From NCBI GenBank assembly GCA_016194635.1, contig JACQBC010000033.1:62001-126000 (forward strand): DNA of 64,000 bases, in the 5' to 3' direction. Of this stretch, positions 20,481-28,210 are shown piece by piece. The stretch's first letter is position 1; every line of letters begins with the position of its first letter. The notes below the pieces were generated by a model. The model was not told the origin of the DNA. It saw only the letters and a program-made list of their open reading frames with translations, and did no database searches. The position numbers and the translations under genes are program-made. The stretch comes from Gammaproteobacteria bacterium (lineage in GTDB: Bacteria > Pseudomonadota > Gammaproteobacteria > UBA6429 > Thiohalophilaceae).

Positions 20481-20487
20481 CCGCGAT

Positions 20488-20512
20488 AAAACGAACCCAA
20501 CGGGCTCGTTTT
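20488..20512 (+). terminator. Terminator after tsaD
   Basis: A stem of 10 paired bases with one mismatch (AAAACGAACCC / GGGCTCGTTTT) and the loop AAC, starting 7 bases after the tsaD stop. The right arm ends in a short T run, so it works as a rho-independent terminator, possibly in both directions. Confidence 0.75.
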
Positions 20513-20666
20513 ATACTGCGTGAGAACGGGTTTACGCGCGACGGCGGGCTGTGTCTGCTTGGACAAGTACGCTGCGCGCGGCACTAAACCATTGCGCGCA
20601 TTTCAAAACAATAAACCGTGGGTCACGAAGTTATCTGCGCCGATGGCTAAGCCTCGCAGGATAGGC

Positions 20667-21245
20667 TCACCACTTCGGGCCGTATTGTTTAAGTTCTTCG
20701 GCATAGTGCTGCTGCCAGGCGTCGAGGCTGTTAAACGATTGATACGGCGCCTGCAGGTCATGCCTGAGACTGACCTTGATATCACGGTCTTTATTTTCTT
20801 CATGCAACATATCTCTATGTCGAAGTGTTCCGGTTAACGTGGCGCGGCGCAATACGCCGGAAAACACGAATAAATCCTGTGAAGGGACGTTGTTGTGTAC
20901 TTTACAACTATGGATGCCGGTGGTGAGTTTGGCTTGAAAGGTTAAGCGCCCGGATCGCGGTTGGAGTTGCACGTTTTCGATCATGCCGCGCGGTGTGTCG
21001 CCGGCCAGCCCTTCCGCCTGGTAAAAAAGTCCGACCACGGTATTTTTGTATTGCCACAATACAATCTGGGAGCCGTATTGATGTTCTTGGGTGTAGTGAT
21101 AATTGGAAAACGAACCTACAAAACGCACTGCCGGGGTATTTTGTACCGCCTCGGCGGCATGACCTAAACTCGATAAAATTACCAAACAGCAGCAAACCAG
21201 GATTTTGTAGGCATAAGTTTGCCGGTAAAAGGTTGATAGGGACAT
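20667..21245 (-). CDS. Exported protein of unknown function
   Basis: A 192-aa protein with an N-terminal hydrophobic signal segment (KILVCCCLVILSSLGHA, then AE). The mature part has a beta-rich core (VRFVGSFSNYHYTQEHQYGSQIVLWQYKNTVVGLFY) and a Gln/Tyr-rich C-terminal helix (WQQHYAEELKQYG). I recognise no family. It stands alone between tsaD and the HD-GYP gene. Confidence 0.7.
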   Translation of the reverse strand: MSLSTFYRQTYAYKILVCCCLVILSSLGHAAEAVQNTPAVRFVGSFSNYHYTQEHQYGSQIVLWQYKNTVVGLFYQAEGLAGDTPRGMIENVQLQPRSGRLTFQAKLTTGIHSCKVHNNVPSQDLFVFSGVLRRATLTGTLRHRDMLHEENKDRDIKVSLRHDLQAPYQSFNSLDAWQQHYAEELKQYGPKW

Positions 21246-21565
21246 GTATATCCTCGCGTTTATTAAAAGACTCTATTAAGAAAGATAAGAATTAATCGCA
21301 ATGTTTCGAGACTCTGAACAAATAATCGGATCCATGGTAGTCAGGAGTCGAGCTAACTCGGCCTCGCGGAGTATATCGCAAACTTATGACCTTGTAATAG
21401 ATCAACAATTCCATACAGCCCACGCCCATCGGTGTGTCGTTCGCCGACAGCTGGGCCAAGGTGAGTTAGCAATGTTTACGGCGGGTGTGCAGACCGTTTG
21501 GCGAGTATGTGCGCGAATTCACAGAATCTAATGGCGAGTGATGCATGCGATACTAATCTTGGTTT

Positions 21566-22825
21566 TTAACCGAACAGGGGCGAGAGCGACTCCTGTTCGA
21601 TGATCTGTTGTAAATTAATACCGGCGTGTTTAGGCTCCAGTACGCGGCGAATTTCCAAGCGGTCTTTACCCTTTTGCCATTCTTGGCTGGCCAGATTGAC
21701 AATCGTCCGAACCGGTTGCGGGTTTTTGTCGGCATCGGTACACAATAATACCAAAGGACGCAGCCGTGTTTTAGATGTGGTGGCGATGACCACGCCGAGG
21801 TGACCTTGGTTTAATTCCACCACGCTTCCCACCGGATACAACCCAATACAACTGATGAATTCCTCCACCAGAGACCGGTCGAAATCGGCTTGGCTGGATT
21901 TATAAATATCCTGCATGGCAAGGTAGGGCGTGATCCCGGCGCGATAACACCGATCCGAGGTCATGGCGTCGTACACATCCACCAGCGCGACGATCTTCGT
22001 CAAGAAATTAATTTCATCGCCTTTTAATCCGTCGGGGTAGCCACCGCCGGAATTACGTTCGTGGTGATGCAACACGATATCGAGCGCCTCGGCCGGGGGG
22101 ATGTCATTTTTTTGCAGCAGTTTATTGCCAAGACCGGGATGGGTTTTGACGAGCGTCCATTCTTCCGCTGTCAGCGGCCCCGGTTTGTTGAGGATCTCCG
22201 CGGGTAGCAGCATATTACCAACATCGTGTAATAACGCGCCCAATCCCAACGCGCCGAGCTGACTGTCGCTCAATTTAAGGTGGTGGCCGAAACGTAACGC
22301 CAAGATAGAGACATTGAGCGCATGGGTCTGGGCATAGTGCTCGCGATCTTTCAAAAACGTTAGCCAAGTAATGGCGTTTGCATTTACTTTCACGTCGGTA
22401 TTGATCTGCGCGATGGTGGCGGCGACCTCTTTTACATTCACGGTGGCAGATGGTTTGTTAACTGAATATTGGGTTAGTTTCCCGATCAATAGACGGCTGT
22501 TGTTATAAGTCTTGCGTGCCAAGTGTAAGGACTCACGGTATTTATTGCCTTCCGTACCGATCGTTTCTTTTTTTAACGGCGCATACACCTGGCGCGTAAA
22601 AATCTGTTCAGCCTGCACGCCGGGGGAAAGTTGGTTGCGTACCTGGGGGCTGCTCTGTTGCGGATCGATATAGACAAATTTACATACACTGCGGACCTTG
22701 GTGATATCCTGCGGTGTTTCCAGCAGAAAACCTTGAAACATAAACGGCGATTCCAGCCAGGGAATATCCAGCTCAACGATGAACATTCCTTCACATAAAT
22801 CGGCAACCTCGACACGAACCGACAT
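21566..22825 (-). CDS. HD-GYP cyclic di-GMP phosphodiesterase with DUF3391
   Basis: A 419-aa protein with an N-terminal DUF3391-type domain (to about 130) and a C-terminal HD-GYP domain. The metal and catalytic residues are intact: HALNVSILALRFG, the HD pair in LLHDVGN, KTHPGLG, and HHHERNSGGGYPDGL, which holds the GYP motif, followed by IVALVDVYDAMTSDR. Such enzymes degrade c-di-GMP to GMP and usually lower biofilm formation. No signal peptide or membrane helix is seen. A GGDEF-EAL protein at 44.5 kb is the other c-di-GMP gene in the window. Confidence 0.93.
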   Translation of the reverse strand: MSVRVEVADLCEGMFIVELDIPWLESPFMFQGFLLETPQDITKVRSVCKFVYIDPQQSSPQVRNQLSPGVQAEQIFTRQVYAPLKKETIGTEGNKYRESLHLARKTYNNSRLLIGKLTQYSVNKPSATVNVKEVAATIAQINTDVKVNANAITWLTFLKDREHYAQTHALNVSILALRFGHHLKLSDSQLGALGLGALLHDVGNMLLPAEILNKPGPLTAEEWTLVKTHPGLGNKLLQKNDIPPAEALDIVLHHHERNSGGGYPDGLKGDEINFLTKIVALVDVYDAMTSDRCYRAGITPYLAMQDIYKSSQADFDRSLVEEFISCIGLYPVGSVVELNQGHLGVVIATTSKTRLRPLVLLCTDADKNPQPVRTIVNLASQEWQKGKDRLEIRRVLEPKHAGINLQQIIEQESLSPLFG

Positions 22826-22902
22826 AATGACAAGTAAATCTAGGCCATAAGTACCTTAAAAATAGCAGTACATCAGGCGCGCGTCGAGGTTGTCGCAGGT
22901 AA

Positions 22903-23250
22903 TTAACCCTTAATCTTCTTACCGTATTTTTCGCAGAGCCACTTTAGCGCTTCAGGGGCAATGTCGATAGCCCTTTCATTATATTCACCTGTATCGGGGT
23001 CATTCCAAGCTAAATTACCTCGCCCGATGACCTGCGAGAATCGTTGTTTATCCAACAGTGGTTTTAAAGCAGAGCCTGACATGGGTGAATCTAACAACGG
23101 GAAGAAATCCAATTCGTAGATAGAAACGCCCAGGTCTTCCTCAAACCAGAGTTGTAAAACAAAATCGTGCAAATACTCGGCTTTTAATATACCTTTGCCT
23201 GGGCCAATATTTCCATTATCAATTTCACGTTGAAGTTCATCCCAATACAT
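22903..23250 (-). CDS. DUF2442-like protein
   Basis: A 115-aa protein with a DUF2442-type core: a short beta strand with LWFEEDLGVSIYELDFFPLLDSP, then FSQVIGRGNLAWNDPDTGEYNERAIDIAPEALKWL. DUF2442 genes very often sit beside DUF4160 genes, and a frameshifted DUF4160 lies just upstream, its stop merging with this gene's GGAGG ribosome binding site. The pair resembles toxin-antitoxin-like small gene pairs, but no activity is proven for the family. Confidence 0.75.
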   Translation of the reverse strand: MYWDELQREIDNGNIGPGKGILKAEYLHDFVLQLWFEEDLGVSIYELDFFPLLDSPMSGSALKPLLDKQRFSQVIGRGNLAWNDPDTGEYNERAIDIAPEALKWLCEKYGKKIKG

Positions 23251-23259
23251 AGATACCTC

Positions 23260-23531
23260 CTAACCCACAATCTGAACTGGAAAGCCGCGCCGAGCATTTT
23301 CCCATTGCTCCAAGAGTTCATATTCATGCACTTCTACCCATGCCTCAATTAATTTCCTGAGTTTATCCGGTAATTGAAAGCCGGGTTGCATCCAACTCCT
23401 CGTTCGGATCTCAATACGATAGCTATTTGTAGCTTGTTGGTATTTTACATGAACATGAGGTGGGTATGATCTCTATAATTAATGTAGCAGATCATATTAC
23501 CCTTTTTGAATGGATGCGATACTGGTGGCAT
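23260..23531 (-). pseudogene. Frameshifted DUF4160 gene
   Basis: Reading from ATG 23531 (GGAGGG upstream) gives MPPVSHPFKKGNMICYINYRDH and then soon a stop. Reading one frame over from there gives PPHVHVKYQQATNSYRIEI followed by LPDKLRKLIEAWVEVHEYELLEQWENARRG to a stop at 23260. The two parts join into the DUF4160 pattern (Y..DH.PPH.HV.Y) if one T is restored near 23465. The break is one base in an otherwise well-kept coding sequence, so it is either a recent mutation or a sequencing error. Confidence 0.78.
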
Positions 23532-23650
23532 ATACCCTCCTCCTTGGCAAGGCCGAGCAAATAGTGGACTACTCAGACAATCTGCCGTTATTTTCGAGTA
23601 TATATTTTATGGTATCCTAGGATCATGTTAGTTCTTTAATAAACAATGGA

Positions 23651-23671
23651 GTGCTGTTATAACAACAGCAC
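23651..23671. terminator. Perfect 8-bp hairpin downstream of the lipoprotein gene
   Basis: GTGCTGTT-ATAAC-AACAGCAC lies 15 bases beyond the stop of the minus-strand lipoprotein gene. There is no long T run. It probably stabilises or ends that transcript. Confidence 0.5.
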
Positions 23672-23685
23672 ACCATGTACTGGAT

Positions 23686-24084
23686 TTACGAAGGATGTAA
23701 CTCATCAACACTCAAATGAATAAATCCCGGTTGCGGATGGGTATAGCCTGGGATTTTAACATCGAGTTTAATCTGCATTAGTTTACGAGCATCTTGCCAG
23801 TGTTTGCCGTCGAAACTGGCCCATTGTTTATAGGAATAAATATCTTTACTCAAGGTCACCTTGAGAGTTTGCTTGGCCTCGGTTTGCAATAAACTCCCGT
23901 CGAAGAGTATTTCGGTGGGAATGGGTTTACCGGCGGGGAAATACAGAATATAGGGTGTATTTTGCGGTACCGGATCACCGAAGCTAACACGGGGTAATTG
24001 CATCAAGTCCTGCTCGGCAGGCAGTTGCGCGCAGCCGGATAACATAACGGCGGCCAGGGCGAGGCTAGTCAAAAAACGGGGCAT
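23686..24084 (-). CDS. Lipoprotein sharing a domain with the divergent membrane protein
   Basis: A 132-aa lipoprotein with signal peptide and lipobox LSGC (Cys 18). The mature part has a module (YFPAGKPIPTEILFDGSLLQTEAKQTLKVTLSKDIY) that resembles the C-terminal module of the membrane protein encoded divergently at 24205 (LPAGTRVPIEVHIHGDVLADEA..AVSVQLSRSID). I do not recognise a named family. The gene has a TTGACA-17-TAACTT promoter (24194-24166) covered by the hexamer operator at 24149-24187, so both genes are probably controlled together. Confidence 0.78.
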   Translation of the reverse strand: MPRFLTSLALAAVMLSGCAQLPAEQDLMQLPRVSFGDPVPQNTPYILYFPAGKPIPTEILFDGSLLQTEAKQTLKVTLSKDIYSYKQWASFDGKHWQDARKLMQIKLDVKIPGYTHPQPGFIHLSVDELHPS

Positions 24085-24148
24085 GATATTCTCCTTTACT
24101 TAGGTTAAACGAGCACTTGCCGGCTTGCAAAACGCCGCCGGTTCAGGT

Positions 24149-24187
24149 ACTCTGCATCTCAGAGTAAGTTACTCTGAAAAACAGAGT
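24149..24187. promoter_or_regulatory. Four-hexamer operator between divergent genes
   Basis: ACTCTG, CAGAGT, ACTCTG and CAGAGT start at 24149, 24160, 24171 and 24182, alternating in direction with exactly 5 bases between each, an 11-bp period. Two dyads (ACTCTG-N5-CAGAGT) and a central one (CAGAGTAAGTTACTCTG) result. The array covers a minus-strand promoter (TTGACA 24194-24189, 17-base spacer, TAACTT 24171-24166) and a candidate plus-strand promoter (TTGCAA 24125-24130, TACTCT 24148-24153). A cooperative dimeric repressor is implied, most simply the winged-helix protein at 25267. Confidence 0.8.
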
Positions 24188-24204
24188 GTGTCAAGGAGGT
24201 ACCT

Positions 24205-25248
24205 ATGTGGGATCACGCGGCGGATCAAATCGAAGCGATTCATAGCATGATGGATAGGGGTGCGCGCAGTGTCTGCATGGAACGGCATAGTTTGTATCTG
24301 TGGGGTGTGGGCGCGGCGCTGCTTATTTTAGTGGTGCGGCAGGTGTTTACCCCGGAATGGTTCCCAGTCATTTGGCAACGTTCCTTGCTGTCCAACCTGT
24401 TTATCGCGGCGCTGCTGATCCTAATCGGTGTTTGGGACTTTCGTTTGACGCGCCGCGCACGCGCGGCGCGCGATGAAACCTTATCGTTTATCCAAGTGCA
24501 ACTGACCAAGGTCTGGTGGGGTATAATCGCCTTGGTGGTCTTGATCAACATCGGTATGAATTTCTTCGGCGGCGGCTATTTGTTTTATCCCATTATGATC
24601 GCCCTGATAGGCTTAGCGTTTTTCATCCACGGGTTATTCTCGCAGCAGCTATTGAGTTGGGTGGGGATGTTAATGGTCTTGATCGGTTTATTGAGCATGG
24701 CGTTACGGTTAGCCTTCCCCACCTTGGAATGGATGACCGTGGTAATATTTGGCGTGGGATTTCCCGCCCTGGCGTTATTATTGAATTGGCGGCCGGCGTG
24801 GCTAAAGCATAATTACCGGTTGGTTTTTACCATCCTCTGGCTGAGCATTATCACCCTACCCACCTACGGTTTGGATAGGTTGTATCAGCGCCAAGCCGTG
24901 CCCGCGCATGCGGTGGAATTGTTGCAGAACTACCTTTCACTGCCTACGAATACGACAAATACACGGATTGTGCGATTGCCCGCCGGTACCCGCGTGCCCA
25001 TTGAGGTGCATATCCACGGCGATGTGCTTGCGGATGAAGCCGTCAGCGCAGTGTCGGTGCAGTTGTCGCGTTCGATAGACATTGTATTGCAGGACGGCAA
25101 GCCGAATGGCCAATACCGTGTTGAGCAAGGCGGTTGGGTGGATCCGCGCTACAAATTTCAAATCCAAAATACGCGGATTGAATCCAGCCTTACACCCACG
25201 GACGGTCCCAAGGTGAATGTAAGTTTCTCGATCTGCACCCAACCTTAG
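24205..25248 (+). CDS. Polytopic membrane protein with periplasmic C-terminal module
   Basis: A 347-aa protein. About seven membrane helices lie between residues 25 and 220 (for example LYLWGVGAALLILVV and FIAALLILIGVWDF), followed by a soluble C-terminal part from about 225. That part contains RLPAGTRVPIEVHIHGDVLADEA, similar to the lipoprotein at 23686. The N-terminal cytoplasmic segment starts WDHAADQIEAIHSMMDRGA. The family is unknown to me. It is read from ATG 24205 with AAGGAGG upstream and is followed after 18 bases by a winged-helix regulator. The shared module suggests that the membrane protein and lipoprotein sense or bind the same envelope target. Confidence 0.75.
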   Translation: MWDHAADQIEAIHSMMDRGARSVCMERHSLYLWGVGAALLILVVRQVFTPEWFPVIWQRSLLSNLFIAALLILIGVWDFRLTRRARAARDETLSFIQVQLTKVWWGIIALVVLINIGMNFFGGGYLFYPIMIALIGLAFFIHGLFSQQLLSWVGMLMVLIGLLSMALRLAFPTLEWMTVVIFGVGFPALALLLNWRPAWLKHNYRLVFTILWLSIITLPTYGLDRLYQRQAVPAHAVELLQNYLSLPTNTTNTRIVRLPAGTRVPIEVHIHGDVLADEAVSAVSVQLSRSIDIVLQDGKPNGQYRVEQGGWVDPRYKFQIQNTRIESSLTPTDGPKVNVSFSICTQP

Positions 25249-25266
25249 ATCTAGGCAGATGAATTG

Positions 25267-25572
25267 ATGGATGCCTTGTCCCCCATAGAACTCGATGCCG
25301 TGTTGCACCAGCCGATCCGTACCCGCCTGGCGGCGTTTTTGATGACCCGAGGTGAGGCGACGTTTACCGAATTGAAAAAAGAACTAAGTGTTACCGACGG
25401 TAATCTGGATGCCCATATTAAGAAATTATTGGCGGCCAATTACCTGCGTGCGCAAAAGACGGAAGACAAAACCCAACGTACCCAAACTATTTACAAATTA
25501 ACCGCCAAGGGTAAGGGGGCATTTGAGAATTATCTGGAAACCTTGAAACGGGTATTGAGTATTAGGCTTTAG
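25267..25572 (+). CDS. Winged-helix transcriptional regulator (HTH_34/ArsR-like)
   Basis: A protein of about 101 aa made of a winged helix only: LDAVLHQPIRTRLAAFLMTRGEATFTELKKELSVTDGNLDAHIKKLLAANYLRAQKTED, then YKLTAKGKGAFENYLETL. This matches the HTH_34 group, related to MarR and ArsR, whose members usually repress neighbouring genes. No metal-binding Cys cluster is present. It is in an operon with the membrane protein and probably binds the hexamer array at 24149. ATG 25267 is preferred to TTG 25264. Confidence 0.85.
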   Translation: MDALSPIELDAVLHQPIRTRLAAFLMTRGEATFTELKKELSVTDGNLDAHIKKLLAANYLRAQKTEDKTQRTQTIYKLTAKGKGAFENYLETLKRVLSIRL

Positions 25573-25617
25573 AGTTCGGACCAGCGGCGAAACCTTCTGG
25601 TGCGTGTGTCACCATCA

Positions 25618-25643
25618 CCGCAAGGCGACGGATCCGCCTGCGG
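25618..25643. terminator. Hairpin after the winged-helix gene
   Basis: CCGCA-A-GGCG (25618-25627) pairs with CGCC-TGCGG (25635-25643) with one bulged A and a 7-nt loop. It lies between the winged-helix gene and the zinc-uptake cluster. It has no T run, so its function is uncertain. Confidence 0.4.
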
Positions 25644-25704
25644 CCTTGGGTAGATCGGATCACGATTCTACTATCGCATCTTGACAGCACACCCAGTTCA
25701 GTGG

Positions 25705-26031
25705 ATGATTTTCACCATGGTGTTACGTATATTGTCACGTTTGTTATTGATCATGGCGCTGTTGCTGGGGCAGGAGGCGGCCCTGTTGCATGCGCTGACG
25801 CACCTGCCCGGCAATAGCCTCGGACAACTTAACCCCCATAACCCGCAGCCGACACCGGATGAGTGCGATAAATGCGCCAGTTTTGCCCATCTGCATGCGG
25901 TCCTGACCGGGCAGGTATTTACCCCGGTGGTGCTGTATTTTCGCGCTAGCAGCCAAAACCCCGAACAGTTCAGTGCAATACGTCATACCTACACCTCGTA
26001 TTTCGCCCGCGGTCCTCCCTCCCTCGTTTGA
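25705..26031 (+). CDS. Small exported His/Cys-containing protein at the head of the zinc operon
   Basis: A protein of about 108 aa with an N-terminal hydrophobic signal (SRLLLIMALLLGQEAALLHAL). The mature part contains HALTHLPG, CDKCASFAHLHAVL and a C-terminal FARGPPSLV. The CxxC and several His could bind metal, and the ARGPP ending is typical of DUF2946-like small exported proteins. The start is uncertain (ATG 25705 or 25717, or TTG 25681). It precedes the outer membrane barrel, binding protein and permease, so a role in metal handling is likely but unproven. Confidence 0.68.
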   Translation: MIFTMVLRILSRLLLIMALLLGQEAALLHALTHLPGNSLGQLNPHNPQPTPDECDKCASFAHLHAVLTGQVFTPVVLYFRASSQNPEQFSAIRHTYTSYFARGPPSLV

Positions 26032-26101
26032 TCATTAGTTATTAGCCCGGCCGTACTTAGGCACGGTCGTTGTTGTTATGATCGTAAACGAGGAATTCTC
26101 T

Positions 26102-27289
26102 ATGTTTCGTTATAGTTGTATTGGCGCGGCGGTGCTGTTGAGCATCACCACCGTGTCGTATGCGCAGCAGATGTCGGATAATCTATTTAATCCAGCGTTA
26201 TCGTTGATCTTGGTGGGAACGTATAGCCAGTTATCACGCAGCCCCAACACTTATGCGATCAGCGGATTTATACCTTCCGGTGCTGACGTAGCGCCTCCCC
26301 CGCGTGGATTTAATTTAGGGGAGTCGGAGTTGGCGGCGAGTTCCAACATCGACCCGTATTTATACGGGCAATTTACCCTGTCGTTGGGCGCGGATAACAC
26401 CACGGCGGTGGAAGAGGCGTGGATCCAAACCCTGGGGTTGGACAATGGGTTTACCCTGCGCGCCGGGCGTGGTTTTTCCAATATCGGGTATATCAACGAG
26501 CAACACAGCCATGTGTGGGATTTTGTCGACGCGCCGCTGGCGCAAAAGGTATTCCTCGGTGGGCAATATGCCAGTGACGGTGTGCAGCTCAAATGGTTGG
26601 CACCCACTGATCGTTTTATCGAAGTGGGCGCGGAGTTGGGCAATGGCAAGAATTTTCCGGGTAGCGCCCGGGATAAGAACGGCGCCGGGGGCGGCGCGGT
26701 ATTCGTGCACGTAGGCGATGATTTCAATGATAGCAACAACTGGCGCGCAGGGATTTCGTATTTAAAACACACCGTGTTAGACCGAGCTTTTACCGATAAC
26801 GGCGTCAGCAATGCCTTTAATGGTGATTCCGGTTTATGGATCGTCGATGCGGTTTGGAAGTGGGCGCCGCACGGTGAAATGACCCGAACCAACTTTAAAT
26901 TACAGACGGAATATTACCGTCGCCACGAATCCGGTACACTACGTTATGACAGCGGCGGCGTAAATCAAGCCAGCGATTATCAATCCACCCAATCCGGCGC
27001 GTACATACAAGCGGTGTATCAGTTTATGCCGTATTGGCGCGTCGGCACGCGTTATGACCGCCTACAGCGCGGCACGGTTGATACCGGCAGTATCAATATT
27101 AACAATCTGCCGATCCTCGCCGCTTATTCACCCACCCGTACCAGTGTAATGATGGATTACAGCCCCAGTGAGTTTAGCCGCTTCCGGTTACAACTGGCGC
27201 AAGACAAATCGCAGTTGCACCAAACCGACAATGAACTCATGCTGCAATACCAGGTGAGTTTAGGCAGTCATGGCGCACACAAATATTAG
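26102..27289 (+). CDS. Outer membrane beta-barrel protein of the metal-uptake operon
   Basis: A protein of about 395 aa with a signal peptide (IGAAVLLSITTVSYAQ) and an outer-membrane barrel pattern of alternating residues and aromatic girdles (LYGQFTLSLGAD, FTLRAGRGFSNIGYINEQHSHVWDF, YWRVGTRYDRL). The final strand is MLQYQVSLG, ending soon after. It has no TonB box or plug that I can see, so it resembles a porin. The HSHVW and HTVLD histidines are suggestive. It precedes the zinc-type binding protein by 9 bases and presumably lets the metal through the outer membrane. ATG 26102 is preferred because GAGGAA lies upstream. Confidence 0.78.
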   Translation: MFRYSCIGAAVLLSITTVSYAQQMSDNLFNPALSLILVGTYSQLSRSPNTYAISGFIPSGADVAPPPRGFNLGESELAASSNIDPYLYGQFTLSLGADNTTAVEEAWIQTLGLDNGFTLRAGRGFSNIGYINEQHSHVWDFVDAPLAQKVFLGGQYASDGVQLKWLAPTDRFIEVGAELGNGKNFPGSARDKNGAGGGAVFVHVGDDFNDSNNWRAGISYLKHTVLDRAFTDNGVSNAFNGDSGLWIVDAVWKWAPHGEMTRTNFKLQTEYYRRHESGTLRYDSGGVNQASDYQSTQSGAYIQAVYQFMPYWRVGTRYDRLQRGTVDTGSININNLPILAAYSPTRTSVMMDYSPSEFSRFRLQLAQDKSQLHQTDNELMLQYQVSLGSHGAHKY

Positions 27290-27298
27290 GAGCAGGTT

Positions 27299-28210
27299 AT
27301 GCAAACGTTTAAATATGTAAGAATACTCAGTGTTACGCTATTATTGACGGGTGCAACGGCCGCATGGGCCAATATGAATATATTCGCCTGTGAACCCGAA
27401 TGGGAATCCCTCGCCAAGGAATTGGGGGGCGACAAGGTTAGCACCTACAGCGCTACCAATGGTATGCAAGACCCGCATCATATTCAGGCGCGCCCGAGTT
27501 TGATCGCCAGGGCGCGCAGCGCCGATCTACTGATCTGCACCGGCGCGGATTTGGAAGTGGGTTGGTTACCGCAGATATTGCAACAATCCAGTAATTCCAA
27601 AATTCAACCCGGCAAGGACGCGTATATCGAAGCCGCGATGTTGGTAGAGCGTATCGAAGTGCCGACGCGTCTGGACCGCGCTGAAGGTGATGTACATGCC
27701 GCCGGTAATCCGCATATCCAGCTGGACCCGCGCAATATCAAACTGGTCGCGGCGCAGGTGTATAAACGTTTGGCCGAGCTAGATAACGTCAATGCGGCAT
27801 ATTATCAACAACGTTATAAAGATTTCAACCTGCGTTGGGATGCCGCGCTGGCGGGCTGGGAAAAACAAACGGAAAAGTTACGCGGTATGCCGGTGGTGGA
27901 ACATCATAAGTTATTCGGCTATTTGTTTCGCTGGCTGGGTATGAAAGACGTGGGTCAATTAGAACCTAAGCCCGGCATTGAACCGACCACCGCGCATTTG
28001 GCGGAGTTATTACAACAGTTACAACAACATCCGGCGAAACTGGTGTTGCGTGCGACCTATCAAGACGATCGGGCCTCGCGCTGGCTGTCGGATCACGCGC
28101 ACATCCCGGCGCTTGCAATACCCGCCACGGTGGGCGGCAGTGACAAAGCCAAGGACCTATTTAGTTTTTACGATGATATCGTGCAACGTTTGCAAGGAAT
28201 CGGCCAATGA
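27299..28210 (+). CDS. znuA: Zinc/manganese-type ABC transporter substrate-binding protein
   Basis: A 303-aa periplasmic cluster A-I metal-binding protein with a signal peptide (LLLTGATAAWA). The expected metal ligands are visible: His in MQDPHHIQARPS, His in GNPHIQLDPRN, and His in VVEHHKLFGYLF, with a late acidic residue (TYQDDRAS). The His-rich loop of ZnuA is absent. It overlaps the permease gene by ATGA. The substrate is probably zinc from the family, but manganese or iron cannot be excluded by eye. Confidence 0.88.
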   Translation: MQTFKYVRILSVTLLLTGATAAWANMNIFACEPEWESLAKELGGDKVSTYSATNGMQDPHHIQARPSLIARARSADLLICTGADLEVGWLPQILQQSSNSKIQPGKDAYIEAAMLVERIEVPTRLDRAEGDVHAAGNPHIQLDPRNIKLVAAQVYKRLAELDNVNAAYYQQRYKDFNLRWDAALAGWEKQTEKLRGMPVVEHHKLFGYLFRWLGMKDVGQLEPKPGIEPTTAHLAELLQQLQQHPAKLVLRATYQDDRASRWLSDHAHIPALAIPATVGGSDKAKDLFSFYDDIVQRLQGIGQ

